From Fragilaria radians (Eukaryota; Bacillariophyta; Fragilariophyceae; Fragilariales; Fragilariaceae), in contig CAAAJI010000002.1 of assembly GCA_900642245.1 (NCBI GenBank), positions 499,070-563,069 on the forward strand: a stretch of 64,000 bases of DNA, in the 5' to 3' direction. A model generated the notes under the pieces. That model was not told the origin of the DNA. It saw only the letters and a list, made by a program, of their open reading frames with translations, and ran no database searches. This document shows positions 8,708 to 21,098 of this stretch, piece after piece. Each line of letters begins with the position of its first letter. The first letter of the stretch is position 1. The translations under genes and the position numbers were made by a program.

Positions 8708-11700
8708 TCATACTTTTTGAAACTTATGCTCAAGATGCTTGGCCTTTGCAATGGCTCCCCATTTTCTATAAACATCAACAGCTTGGTTTTGATAGGTGTT
8801 ACAACGATCCGCCCCTGGAGTGTCATACATACGCAACACTTTTGCCAATCGTTCATATGCAAGAGCCTCAAATAACCGAGATTTACTGATAATGCATCCC
8901 TTTGCAGCTTCTTCAAAGGCAAAAATAAGCTCGTCGTTAGAGGATTTACCCATGCAAAGTTGTGCCATAGCATCCAGGAGACAATTTGGGCCGTGTAACA
9001 TTTCAGTTCCCGTTTGGGACCAATAAAGAACCTTCTGATGTGACCTACGTGCAAGACTCCTGTGTAAACGCTTTCCTGTTGTGAGATAGAACTCATAGTG
9101 AATTATTGCTAACCAAGTTTGTACAAAGCCCAAGGAAAAATGACCTTGGGCTCCCCTGCTGAACTTCGTTATCCAAGAAAGATTGCTTCGAATACTCTCA
9201 ACATCATCAAATAAGTAATTTATGACAGACTCCAAGCCAAGCAAATTGAAAATTGCCAATTTGGAATCCATAATATGTATGCTGCATGCAAACGATTCGT
9301 CCAATGCTTCACCTCGTAGCTGTGAAGGATCATGATTGAAAGCGTCTCCAGACAAGTTAAGGAGCTGTGGTAGATAAAATTGTCTCAACCTGAGAATATT
9401 CATGATAAAACAAATTTTGAAACATAGAAACTTACTATTTGCCATGAAGGGAGAAGAAATGTCAAAACACCCTTTGAATCAAAATCTCGCATTTCATTTA
9501 CAACGCTTCTCACCACTTGATGTATTTCAGATAACTGATCGTCAAGGTAGAGCGCAGCAACAACCCATGCATTAAATCCTAAATGAGCAAGATAAATATT
9601 GCCGTAGCTCATTGCAAGTTGGTATGCAAGCAAGAACTCATGGCGAGAACAGGCATCAAACTTTTTCCTCCAAAAGTGATTGAGGCAAAGGTTGATTATG
9701 GTCGCCGATCCCCTAATAGAATTCAAATTATACTTCTCGATTAACTCAAAAGACAGTCTTTCAGACTCAATGGAGACATCAAATGCACCTAGGGCAGCAT
9801 GTATAGATCCCCAAAAGGCCAAAATTATAGGTGCGTGCATTCTTGACATACCGTATTTTAGAGTGAAACGAAACATACGAAGACAAACAGCAGCAAATGT
9901 TTCTTTGTATACATCACCAAGAACAAATGCGTTGACCGCAATTATTTTCATGATTGACAGCGAAAGCAAAACTGTCTCATCCGTTATCTCATGAAGTGTC
10001 AGCAAGTCCTCCAATCTTCTCCTGCCTAACTTTGCCTTTGCCATGACAACTCTTTTGTAACGACGATGTTGGTGATTTTGCGAGGAAATCGGATTCCAAA
10101 TTGACGTAGAACATTCAGTCCAAGCATAATTGAATCCTTGATATAGCCCTGAGTGGTCAACGAATCCATTTCGATTACAAAAGCTGCTGATCGATGATGA
10201 AGAACTTTGGCATGCTGATGAATTGTTGCGATCAAATCAGCACTACGAGAATAGCATCCGATATTTTTCTCCGTTTCTGCTGCTGTATTGAATAAATCCA
10301 AACATAACTCATATCTCTCATCCCAACAAATATCAGATTGCAGCAAGGACACTGCAACCCGTAGGTACTCTGATGCCAACAGGAAAGCAGATTTGTTGAT
10401 TATTAGCTTAGCCGCAATCAGATTCAGTTCAATCAGATAGTATCTATCGCCCGAATAATCAACAACACTTGCTGCACGATTTAGGTTATCTGCAGCCAAT
10501 AGGATAAAGCAATCTTCAATTTGCGATGTATCCTTATCTTTTACGGAGTTCCATATCAAAGTACCAATACGTTGGTGCAATAATTTTCTCTCCAGTTCGT
10601 CAGGCATTAAGCCCTCGTAGAGAGCTTCTTGAATCTTATCATGGGCGAACTTGTATTCATCATGCCGACTTAGCTTCTCTAGTAAACCTTCTTTCACTGC
10701 GACATTTAATGCCGAGGTGATCCATTCTTGGATTGTTTCTTTAGATTTACGCTCGAAGCTATATTCAGTCGCTATGGTATCTTGTTCTTCGTACACGATA
10801 GTTATTAGTACGATAGCGGGAAACTCATGACCGATAAAAGAAGCCATTTGTAGGATTGTTCGTATTTGTTCAGGAAGAGTTTTAATCCTTGATTCTAATA
10901 TGGAAGCCAAATTCTGTGAAACATTGGTCATCTGCAGGATTTGAGACTCGTCCCAATTCCATTCGCTGTTGCATGACATTGATAATAGACCACTCCTATG
11001 GATTGTTTCAAGAAAGTTGAGGACATAAAAGGGATTTCCATTTGTCTTATTCCAAAGGAGCTGGCTTAAGGACATTGTAGACGATGATTCCATTTCAAGT
11101 AACACGGAAATCAATTCATTCAGTTGAATAACGTCCAAGCAACCAAGATCAATATGTGTGATACGTGTGGAACTCATTGAAGAACTAGTCGATGACGATA
11201 TGGAATCAACGCCCTGTGCCATGTCTTCTGCAAGATTATAGTTTTGTAGCGTATCCATCGATAGTTTACCCTCGCGATAAGCGCAAATGATCAGCATGTT
11301 GCTTGCCAAAGTATCGGTGATGATCAACTTCAAAACTTCTAACGAAGCATGATCAGCCCATTGTATGTCATCCAAGAATAAAATTAGCGAATTTTCTGAT
11401 GAAGCCACTGAACGGAGAAACGATCGAAATAATTGCTTAAATCTCGTAAAAGAATGTCCCATATTTTCCTCTCTGTTCGGTACGCTCGCATGATAGGAAT
11501 CATCTTCACTTAATTTGACCAAATTTGGGATCAGATTTCCTAGAAGATTGACTTCAGGACCCAGGACAGATCGAACTCGATCACGAATTTCACCACAATT
11601 TTTTTAATTCAAAATTTGACGACAGAGTTGATCTGAAGCTGCAACAAGCGCAGAATATGGAGCATGTGATTGAAGCTGATCAAACTTACCTTCAACAAAG

Positions 11701-12008
11701 AGAACTTCTGGAGGAAGGTTCCTTGCAAATGATTGTACCAAGGAACTTTTCCCGCAGCCGGATGCTCCTTGAATGACAATTAGTTCAGTTGTATGTTGAT
11801 TAATTACACGATTCAAGCATTCCTGTAGTTGTCTGGATTCTTCATCGCGACCGACAAGGACACTATTTTTCGAGAAGGTGAAACTCTTGCTAGTTATTGA
11901 GTCATTGTCATGTTCTGATATAGTCGAACGAAGTTTTCTACTAGGGATTGATCTTTTGTATTGTAATGATTCTACAGCTCTTGACAGGAGTCGGCTTTGT
12001 TGATCCAT
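8708..12008 (-). pseudogene. STAND-like AAA ATPase with helical-repeat tail, interrupted by a stop and a frameshift
   Basis: The product resembles the large predicted ATPases (AAA_16 plus TPR-like helices) found in signalling kinases and cyclases. From the ATG at 12008: a basic linker; VGRDEE; Walker A GASGCGKSSL (about 81-90); GKFDQLQ; Walker B LILFLDDIQWAD (about 206-217); a winged-helix region; then helical repeats to a KWGAIAKAKHLE end. Two lesions: an in-frame TAA at 11604-11606, with homologous sequence continuing in the same frame on both sides, and a 1-nt loss near 10043 that moves the frame from ...TKELS to AKAKLGRRR. An intact intron (9365-9435, GTAAGT...CACAG) joins SWQ to the LLNLSGD part. 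No kinase or cyclase domain is attached. It is either a young pseudogene or a gene with two sequencing errors. Confidence 0.7.
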
Positions 12009-12249
12009 CGTTGAATGAATGATGAAAGTTCAGACCTGCTGGTGGAAGGTCTACAATTGCTAAAATACTTGCGTATGACGAAATTGAACTCGAGATTTTT
12101 ATCAGCACTTCTTCAATTCGACATACAATCACAATATAATTATGCATAAATTGGTTATGAGCTATAGTGCAAGGTAATTCAACCTACGTCGCAAAATAAA
12201 AGGAAATGACTTGTATTAGGCGATCTCTACACATACGTGTGTAAAATCC

Positions 12250-12758
12250 TACTACTAAAAAAGTTTCACATCCGTTCTGGCCGCCACCCTTAACCCTTAT
12301 GCGTTTTGTATGTAGAGTAATACTCGAGAAAGTGATCGAGTACGAGTACAAAGTATACAGGGTTAGCGACTAAAATCAATAGGGATACAGCTAATTCAAA
12401 CGGTACAATTAAATATTGGGTAGTAAACTAATTATTCCATCCTACTTCCTTCCAGAATTATAAACTAGAAAGTAATTGAGACTTTCAATCATAAACTGTA
12501 GAATATTTAACGCAATTGCCATTCAAATGCTACTGAAATGTGGATAGATCTAATTGCAGTAATGATCTGCAACTAAATGAAATTCCTTCAAAACAATGAA
12601 ACTGAAGATACCACTGACATGTTAGATCAAGTAGTGAATATGTTCACAAATAACAAACATAAACATCTTTGTCATACTGGTAATGTAAAGATTCAGAGAT
12701 GCATTCTCTTTTGTAAAATAGTTAACTCTGCGGAGCAAAGCAAGCACCAACTACTAGT
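12250..12758 (-). repeat. Long repeat copy D, internally deleted
   Basis: The reverse complement carries both ends of the long-repeat family. The GTGAAACTTTTTTAGTAG end is at 12250 and the CTAGTAGTTGGTGCTTGC end at about 12758. Roughly 400 bp of the middle, compared with copy E, are missing. The GTGAAAC end points at the AAA ATPase start codon about 240 bp away. Confidence 0.85.
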
Positions 12759-13207
12759 TGAATATAAGAAAAAATCGCAAACGCTGGCTTTTCCACGGAA
12801 GAGAATATCGTTCTTCAACTTAACTCATTATGCACCGGTAATCCTTGGATTCAACTTTGTCAACTCCGTATTACTTGTTCACCCATCTAATAATGGGAGG
12901 TAATTTGGAAGCATCATTAGTCATCCAATAACCCGAGCGGGTAAATGTTGCATACCTGTTAATATATTAAAAGGACAATCAGAGCATCTCGTTTTGCTTT
13001 TGGTAACGACTTGCTTAACATATCCGCTAAATTCAGTAAGTGTTTACAACCAGACCAGATCCAACTTCCAAAATTTGAAGATTCAACAGTGATCTGTTGT
13101 TTGCTGTACCAAGCCATAAAACATGTAATGATCTTTTTTAATAATAACTTTGTTGTTTTACTTTTTTTAATTTATTTTGTTATCTTTAATTTCCTCACCT
13201 AAATATC
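12759..13207. other. AT-rich DNA between the long repeat and the Copia RNase H remnant
   Basis: No supported gene. By position it could hold the 3' non-coding or LTR portion of the minus-strand Copia element, but no terminal repeat pair could be matched by eye. Confidence 0.4.
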
Positions 13208-13831
13208 TTAATCATGTAAATACCGTTTTTGAATTTCGGGAACACGGAACAACCGATTCTTGACCAACGGATGAAATCTTTCATTACTTAAGGGCGCTGT
13301 CAAGATGCCACTGACGTTTTCTTCACTCTTCACAAATGCAAACATCATTATGTAATAGGTTCCCTTACTTCATGATAAGCACTTGCATTATGCCTTTTTC
13401 TTCAAGACAACTAAAGTATTTGAAGCCACTGACATATTATCTCCTAACATTAAAGTGGGTCCATCTAATGCCACAGCTAACAGCCTCAACATAAACCTAA
13501 CCTCCAGGATGAATTCTTTAGCAATTCTTGACGCTAATAATTCCGAACTTACCGTTGAAGTCTCCACTGTCTTCTGACACTTAGATATCCGTCTGATTAA
13601 AGTTCCCATGATGCACATTCTTGTTACCAAATCATGTGCATGTCATCCGGACTTTTGGTCCCTTTGGCATAGGAAGGTCCTTTTTTTCAGCAGCTGGATA
13701 GAAATCTTTCCAACTTAGGTGACCCTCAACAGGGTAAATAGAACAATATTCTGGGATTTTCCGATTGATTTGAGGGTGTGCACTTAGGTTATGAATGTGT
13801 GCTAAGTAATCCTGTGCCAGGAACCTCATAG
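13208..13831 (-). mobile_element. Copia-type retrotransposon remnant: integrase C-terminus fused to RNase H
   Basis: Minus-strand reading gives RFLAQDYLAHIHNLSAHPQI (integrase C-terminal region), then WKDFYP and a PKGPKVRM segment, then an RNase H region with SKCQKTVETSTVSSELLASR, LLGDNMSV and FVKSEENVSGIL, ending at a stop at 13208. Several stops and frame changes are present. The reverse transcriptase domain that should separate integrase from RNase H is missing, so a large internal deletion has joined the two. The rest of this element lies beyond the nested insertion, at 19166-20330. Confidence 0.85.
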
Positions 13832-13855
13832 TATCGGGTGCGCCATTTCTTTACA
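13832..13855 (+). repeat. Left copy of a 24-bp target-site duplication
   Basis: It matches 19166-19189 at 22 of 24 positions, sharing the core GGTGCGCCA and TTCTTTACA. Both copies encode the same point of the Copia integrase on the minus strand (RxGAPD), which is what a target-site duplication flanking an insertion should look like. Confidence 0.8.
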
Positions 13856-16800
13856 CAATTTTTCAAACACGAAAATTTTGTTTTCAGCTCGTACGTCAAC
13901 CGTTTTTACCGATTTAAGATGCCAAGCACCATGTCTGAGTTAGATGATGAGTGGTCTGTTGAGACCCCACCAAGACAATTCACCCCCCAGTGTCAGAAGA
14001 CAGATCCAGAAGTGAAGATTAAACTCACCTATCCTCGGCAGGAAGGGAGGAAGGATCATGTTCTTCACGTTTTGTTCCTCCAGGCAATTTTATCGGTCAA
14101 TAATGTCGATTTGAGGATCCTAAATAAGCTAGGAGAAGCTCTGAAGGGAGGCGGCTGTTGCAGAACTCGCACCAGAAGTATTATAGAAGAATGATTTCAA
14201 TGCTAAAGTTGAGCTTTCTGGGAATTATGCCAAGAAAAGAGGAAAGATTGTTGTGGTCCACAGGATCCGTGGCATTGCAACTGAATGAGTATTGAAACAG
14301 GAGAGGAAGGTTCTCGATTTTTGGAAGCATCATTCCATGCACCTATCACAGCATGACTGGCAGGAGGATGAGTGGAACACCAAGATCATTGGATTCTTTA
14401 CTCTAGTGCTTCCAAAAACAACGCCAAAGAGTATTCAACAGAAGTGATACCAATGAACTCAACAAGGACAAACAAGGCATTAAATTCCACATTTTCAACT
14501 TCAAAACATTCCCCTTTGCACCAAAGAAGCTCAAACAAGAGTATATGGCCTGGAAGACAAAGCTGAAGATGTTTGTGCCATGATGGCAGCAATAAAATCA
14601 AACATTTCTTCCGGAAATTTTGTTTCATTTCACGTGCAATTAGCAAATGAAGTTGCCTTTGAGAAAGCAGCAAGCTATGTTGCTAGCAAAAATACAAGCA
14701 CATGGTTATTTTTCACTCACTATGTGTCCGAAGGTAGCTTCTTCAAACTTGAATATAAAGTGAAACAAGCACTTCTTATTGATCATATCATTTACAATCC
14801 AGTCAACAAAACAATGAAGGTATTCATGGCCAAGAAATTATTTGATCAATTTTGAGAAATTATCCATCACAGCCTTCAAAAGTGGTGCCAAGAGTTAGAT
14901 CCTGATGACACTAGACAATTTGATACACTCCCCAAAGCTGCTTTTTTAGCTCAAGATGACTTCTCTAAACGTTCAAACTCATATACTTCACACAGTATTG
15001 CTTCAATCCTGAGGTTTGAAATTGAAGAAATTGAAGTTAGAAAGCCAAATGCAACCGTCACAGCTCCTAGTACAGAAACAACACCATCCGACTTATCAGA
15101 TCCAGTAGGACAAAGCTCCAGCAACCAATGAAGTCAGCAGATTGAAAGAAGAGGTAAAGAAATACCAACAAGAACTTGAAAAATGCACCATCCAGATGGA
15201 AAAAATCCAGACAATGCTCAAGACAGTTATGACTAAAATTGAAAAAATGTCAACTCCTGTAGAAGAGGCATCAAACCGGAGGCTTGGCTCACAAGCATAA
15301 CAGCAAGCAAGACAGAGCTTCAACTGGCAGGATCACTGATCTGAACAATTTGGATCAAAATACAGAAGAAGAATCAAAATCAAAATTTAAGCAACAAATA
15401 GTTCAACTAATAAGTACAGCTCACAACAATCCACAAACCATTGAGAAGACATTACAAGAAGTTCAATCTCTACTGATTGATGCAAGAAAGAAGAAAAGGA
15501 AGTCAAAGACATACGCTAGAGAAACAGAATCAGAGTGGTAGGTACCGCTATGTAAGGAATTGATGACACAATCAAAGAAAATCAGGACCTTGAAGGTGAT
15601 TATAAACAATGTTGCTGGAGTTGCTAAGTGTGAAAGGAAGCTAGAAGTCATCGGAAACAACATGAGAGACCAAAATATAGATATCTTTCTTGGACAGGAA
15701 ATGAACATTCAAGCAAGAGATGCATCTTTCTCTTCCTTTTTGCGAAAGAATGAAATAAGGGATGTACATTTTGCCACTTCAGAATCATCATATAAGTTCC
15801 ATGCAAACAAGAAACCAGGCGGTACATTCTGTATTACAGGGAGCAATTTAAAATCCCATGTGAAACAGAAACTGATGGATCATATGGGAAGATGAGCAGG
15901 TTGTATTTATCAGTTAAATGGTATCAATGTAGCCTTTCTCTCAGTATATCATACTGTGGATAATGTACATCACGGTCCCAACTCATTCATGCACAGCAAC
16001 CAACAAAATTATTGAGAGCAGCAAGAAACGTTACTCCTCAACAAGTGTGGCAGCAAGATATCATAGAAGGCATACAAGTACTTCAAGCACAGAAGGTGGA
16101 AGTAGTGATTGCAGGAGACTTTAACACAGCCAAGATCACAAGAGGAGTTATAAAATATATATATACAGAATGCAATCTTGAAGTTATTAGTCACTCTTCA
16201 GACGGCTTCTCTTCATATAAACAGGGAAGGAAATGCATAGATCATGTCCTAGGAAAGTCATGATTGCACAAATAATCACATTAATGCGCTATGACGACTA
16301 TCCAGAAGAGTATTATTCAGATCACACTCCAATGTTCCTCCACATCAACCTAGCTACCTTGAGAAGCAGCCATGGCTTAGGTAAAATGCCAAGAAAAAGG
16401 AGGTTAGTAATATTCCGAAGACCATGAGAACGTCCGAAGTTATGTGCTCCATAAGACCAAACTTTGTGAGCACTATCAGATAAGAAAACAAATGGGGGCT
16501 CTAGAGAAACAAATGGAGAGCCAAGGCTTAAATCTACAGAGAAGAGACAGTGTGCTCATCAAGACAATCAATGGCATTGATGCACAACTAGTTCGGATTA
16601 GTTTGGAAGCTGCCAAACCAAGAGATAACAAGAAATGGAGTCCAGAGTCTGTTCAATGCCAGAAGGATTGTGTGGCCACACAGCTGGAAAAGAAGAGAGG
16701 AAATGTTTCTACCTTTGCAGAGTTGACGAAACAAATCCGCCAAAAGAATAAAGAGTTAGAAATATTAATTTAGCAACAGACCAATTCCATACTCAAGAAA

Positions 16801-19165
16801 TTAAAAATTCAACTAAAAATACTTCCCCCGTTAGAAGATCAGGGAACAAAACGCAACAAAGGGAAAATAAAGCAGCAAATACGTATAGTTCATGAGAAAA
16901 GGATGTATGACAAGATCAAGATTGTCACTGGGAAATCAAACCCATTAGCACACCAAAAGTTGAGGTTCTCATAGAGAACAGCATTATAACTGTACCAGAC
17001 CCAGATGATATTGCTGAAACATTTTGCTCAAGCCCATGGAAGCTTACTAACCTCATCTGAGTATCAAGACATTTGGAATCGGGAACAGTTCAACGACATT
17101 GATATTAACTCACATTCAATTGTATGGAAGTTAAGGAAGATGATTAAACAGATTGAAGTATATACAGACAAAATTGAAATTGACACAGAAGTGTGGAAGT
17201 ATAAGTTCAAGTTTTGGAGAGAATCAATCTGCACATCATCGACAGGAGTTCATTTGGGACACTTTAAAGCTTTGACAGAGACCATTTATGTAATTGATGA
17301 TGATCAATTGGAGCCAGATCTAGATCTATATCTACGTTTGATGAATGTAATACTAAAAAGTGAACAACCTATATCAAGATGGCAGAAATGCAATAATATC
17401 AGGATTTCCAAGAGATCTGACTGCATCTTGGTTGACAAATTCAGAAATATTCATATATATGTGTGTTATTTGAATGCTGTGCTAGCAATTAAATGGAAAG
17501 CTGCCATTTTCAGGGCAGAAGAATCAAATCGAATCAGTGAGAGCCAGTTTGGAAGCAGAAGGGAAAAACCACCCAGACACCTATCCTTATGGAGATACTA
17601 CAACAGGAAATTTTATGGCTGACAAGGAGATCACACGAACAGATAAACTATGATCCAAAGGCATGGTACGACAGAATCTTGCCAAATTTAGCATCAATTC
17701 TTAGTGATGCATTTGGGGTACCAAAGAGCAAAATCAAATTCCATAATCACCTACTGCACAACATGAAGTATGCTGTAACAATACCAGGATCACAAAAAGA
17801 ATGGAATTTTTTCACACAACAGATGAACAAGTGTATGGAACAGGTCAAGGTTCAGGGAATAGTCCCCATGTATGGACAATGATCTCAAGTGTTTTATTAA
17901 AAATGCTTAACAAGGAAGACTCAAGGCAACATAATTTACAAGATGGTCAGCACTGCCTACGTTGACGATGTAAGCACCCACCATACTACAGAAAATGTCA
18001 ATCCTGTTGTCATCTATGTCAGAAGACTTCTCCATATGGAAAGAAATTTTAGAGGCAAGTGGAGGTAAACTAGCTCAAGAAAAGTGCTCTTACCATTCAA
18101 TGGGATGGAAGTTTAGAAGAGGTGAAAAACCAGAAATGATAGATGTCAAACCAAGGGAGCAAGATGCTATTCATCACAATTTCATAGCTTGCAGAATATT
18201 GCTATCAGAATATCACAAATCCCTTGGACACAGAATGTCTCCTAAAGATCCCAATAAATCACAAATCAATCACATGAGAGATATCCATGATCGAGTTGTA
18301 GCTATTCTCAATCAGAGCAACTTGACATTGAAAGAACATGAAGTGTTGTACCGTAATATTTATATATCCACTAGACTATATTGCAAGGATCATGCATGAG
18401 TACATTAGAACTCGAACAAGCATCACGCAAGTCTAAGTCCTTATTTCTTAAAAAAATGGCATACCCAAAGACTATGGCAAGTAAAGTGGTATTTGGTTGT
18501 CCAGAGCTGGGGGGGATTTGGGATACTGGATTTACATATTGAACAGAATATATTCCATTTACAGTCACTTGAAAGGGCTCTCTCTGACAAACAACTATCA
18601 CAAAGATTGCAATTCATCACTGGAAATGGCAACTAGGGACAGGGCAAAATCCTTTTAAGAGCGTGTATCAATATCGTCGTGAAAAAAAGTAAATGGTTTA
18701 ATGAATTGTGTAAGTTCACAGCTCAGTATCAAGTGAAGGTCAATATTGAAGAGACTGAATGCCCACTTCAAAGAGACAATGATAAATACGTTATGGAGCT
18801 AGCCAATACAAGGTACTGTGCTCGAATGATTGATGATAACACTGGGCTGAGCCTACACATCATCTATAGCCTGAGAGAAATGTTGAGCAGGACAGTCCAG
18901 CAGACCATGAAGCAAACTGTCATGGATCATTTACAGACAACACGGGAAGAGGTATCAAACTGATTATTAATGTATAGGGAAGTAATCAAGAACAGTATTG
19001 ACAAACAAGATCCAGATATTTGGCAAAGAACTAGAGATAAATAGATTACAAAATTTAACAGTGAAGAATAATTGGCCTTCATCGGAGGGTCCGAGTGAGT
19101 CCATTCTATACATCACATAGGTGATTAGGATAGTCTAGGATAGCACGTTAATAATGGATCAACTT
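13856..19165 (+). mobile_element. Degenerate non-LTR (LINE-type) retrotransposon, nested in Copia
   Basis: An ORF1-like part comes first: a frame from about 13919 with MPSTMSELDDEW, and a Lys/Glu/Gln coiled-coil region near 15140-15250. It is followed by a broken ORF2. The endonuclease (EEP/APE fold) shows DIFLGQEMNI near 15680, VVIAGDFN near 16105 and SDHTP near 16320. The reverse transcriptase shows STGVHLGHFKAL near 17240, AWYDRILPNLASI near 17660 and the catalytic YVDD at 17958-17969. A further conserved region runs to about 18960. Stops and frameshifts are frequent, so it is inactive. I see no poly(A) tail. Boundaries come from the flanking 24-bp duplication. Confidence 0.88.
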
Positions 19166-19189
19166 TATCTGGTGCGCCAGTTCTTTACA
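19166..19189 (+). repeat. Right copy of the 24-bp target-site duplication
   Basis: Partner of 13832-13855; differs at two positions. Confidence 0.8.
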
Positions 19190-20330
19190 ATAACAATTGA
19201 GCATGTGATTTTAAGTGTTTAACACCGTTGAGTTCTGCAGGATGCTGCCATGGACTGTGTGGTACTATCCACTGATCTGCAATTACCAGACCTTGATGGA
19301 TTTGATGAACACGTTGAATAATTTCGGATTTGGCATTATCATGTTGGGTGCAGAGGGTTTACCATGTTGTCTAATAATATCAAGATAGTCATCAGGAAAT
19401 TCAGACTCAGTCTTCATCCCTGTAATTTAGAGCATCTCTGAAATCATGCCAAAATGTCTTAACATTTGAATCCATCTTTTTGGATGACAGTGCATAGGAT
19501 AATCAATAGTAAACGTAACATATTGTGTAGTCTGTTGTGTGCATGCTGTATAACATCATGTCATCTAAATTCAAATTAAGGTGACAATCTTTCATCATCA
19601 ATCTTGTTGGGTTGAGCCTTACAAAAGTGAGGATCTACATTTGTTAAGATGGAGTCATCAACATTTTCTTTTGGACAGATCAGCGTAGAAAACTAAGCAT
19701 ACAGATTTTCACATTTTTATATCAATTATCAGCAAATTGGGTGGGTCATAAAAGGCAATATTTGAAGATTTTTTTGTCTGACTTTGTCAACGTGGAAAGC
19801 TTTTAACTGTGGAATCTAAGCAAAGGTAAAACTTGTTGGCCATCTGATTAGAGAATAGGATGAGGATGGGTTCCATGGAGTATCACCCTGCATTAAGCAA
19901 AACTGTTTCAGAGAAGGAATATCTTCAGCAGTAGGTAATCTGTGTTTAGAATGAACCATGTATCAAGCAAGAGCTAGAGGAACTGTAAGGACATCATTGG
20001 CATTGCTGTCCTTGATAGTAATTTGTTGTGTTCCTATGTCTACAACAAATAGAATCAAATACTATGCAAAAGTCTATTAATTCAAATTCTGATAATAATG
20101 CATGCCTTGATCTTTCATTTTGTATTTCATCATGTACAAAAAGTAAAATAGATTGTCCATTGATCAATACCAAGGGCAAAAGGGGAAGCCCTAATATTGA
20201 TCCAGACATTCCTAGAATATCCTTTCATCTATGCAGAAGATGGGAAGGATATTTTATCTTTGAAACTATATTTTGGATTGCTTTAAATTCAATGATATTT
20301 CCTATGAGTTTGTCATTAAACCATCATTTC
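19166..20330 (-). mobile_element. Copia-type retrotransposon remnant: protease-proximal region and integrase core
   Basis: Minus-strand peptides, in several frames, include SRHALLSEFELIDF and KHRLPTAEDIPSLKQFC followed by GDTPWNPSS (protease-to-integrase spacer typical of diatom Copia), EFPDDYLDIIRQHGKPSAP, and an integrase core ending IVPHSPWQHPAELNGVKHL and RTGAPD. The last motif runs into the target-site duplication and continues at 13831 on the far side of the nested element. Many stops are present. The upper limit near 20330 is approximate; the Gag portion seems to be missing next to the TVP23 gene. Confidence 0.82.
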
Positions 20331-20417
20331 CATCTTAAATCTAAGGAAGGAAACACATCTTTAGTACAAAGCTTGAGGATACACTACTTTTCTTTGACAA
20401 GAATCATCATATTAAAT

Positions 20418-21098
20418 TCAACCACCCCGCTCAGGGGAACCAATTAACATAGAAAACAAGCTTGATCTGACGGCCGTCATAACACCCTGTTCAGCATACT
20501 GTACTGTCATTTGTTGAAACTTCGCTTTCTGATCTGACGAGCATTTGTAATAACCGTACACATTCGCAAGACTTAGCGACAAGGCCATGACAACAACTAG
20601 TAACCATCCGATTTGAAGTCGCAATAAGCCAAATAAAAAGAGAAAGCCCCAAACAACTGGTGTGAAGTACAAAACTGTCCAAAATACAGTTGAATCTACC
20701 TTATTCGATGCCGCTTCTCCTTTTGATTCAAAAACCCATCGTGTCGTTTCGCCGTCTACTTGATTCCACCACCTTAGGCCGACAAGTAATCGGCCAGTTA
20801 TATTTTTAACTACCCAAAAATCGGCCGCCAAGAACAATATGCATATAACAGTTAACGTGATGAAGTGAGCACCCTTTGTACCACCTGATCCAGAAAACCA
20901 GCCGCCAAAAATGTAGAGCGCAAGCGACAAAAGTTTGAACAAACAGTGAAAGATACAAGCAATAGGGTGTGCCGAATTATTGAGAGATAGCGTAGAGTCC
21001 TGATCTGAAAACCGACTATCAGGAGTGTAAACTCTGGTATCCATTGCACCCGAAAGATTGGGATCTCCTTCAATCTGAAGTTCCAGGTCGTGCCGCAT
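20418..21098 (-). CDS. TVP23: TVP23/FAM18 family Golgi membrane protein
   Basis: A 226-residue intact frame with the diagnostic TVP23 (DUF846) core: HPIACIFHCLFK near residues 44-55, then DFWVVKNITGRLLVGLRWWN with VFES downstream, near 92-124. Four hydrophobic segments fit the family's multi-pass topology, and a polar N-terminal tail of about 40 residues precedes them. In yeast and animals TVP23 resides in the late Golgi and helps vesicle trafficking. There is a clear ATG at 21098 and no intron is needed. Its stop lies close to the end of the Copia remnant, so the element's 5' part may have been lost at this boundary. Length matches the family. Confidence 0.95.
   Translation of the reverse strand: MRHDLELQIEGDPNLSGAMDTRVYTPDSRFSDQDSTLSLNNSAHPIACIFHCLFKLLSLALYIFGGWFSGSGGTKGAHFITLTVICILFLAADFWVVKNITGRLLVGLRWWNQVDGETTRWVFESKGEAASNKVDSTVFWTVLYFTPVVWGFLFLFGLLRLQIGWLLVVVMALSLSLANVYGYYKCSSDQKAKFQQMTVQYAEQGVMTAVRSSLFSMLIGSPERGG

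Noticed and set aside
9390..9435. A 46-nt intron (GTAAGT...CTCAG) in the AAA ATPase gene
   Set aside because: It leaves the wrong frame; the acceptor at 9365 (CACAG, 71 nt) restores a family-like SWQ-I-LLNLSGD junction.
11625..11695. A GTAAGT...TTGCAG pair in the AAA ATPase gene
   Set aside because: It encodes GKFDQ, a conserved exonic motif, and removing it would not bypass the in-frame stop.
20028..20447. A 139-codon plus-strand open frame
   Set aside because: It is antisense to recognisable Copia protease-proximal sequence and the TVP23 3' end; its peptide is not protein-like.
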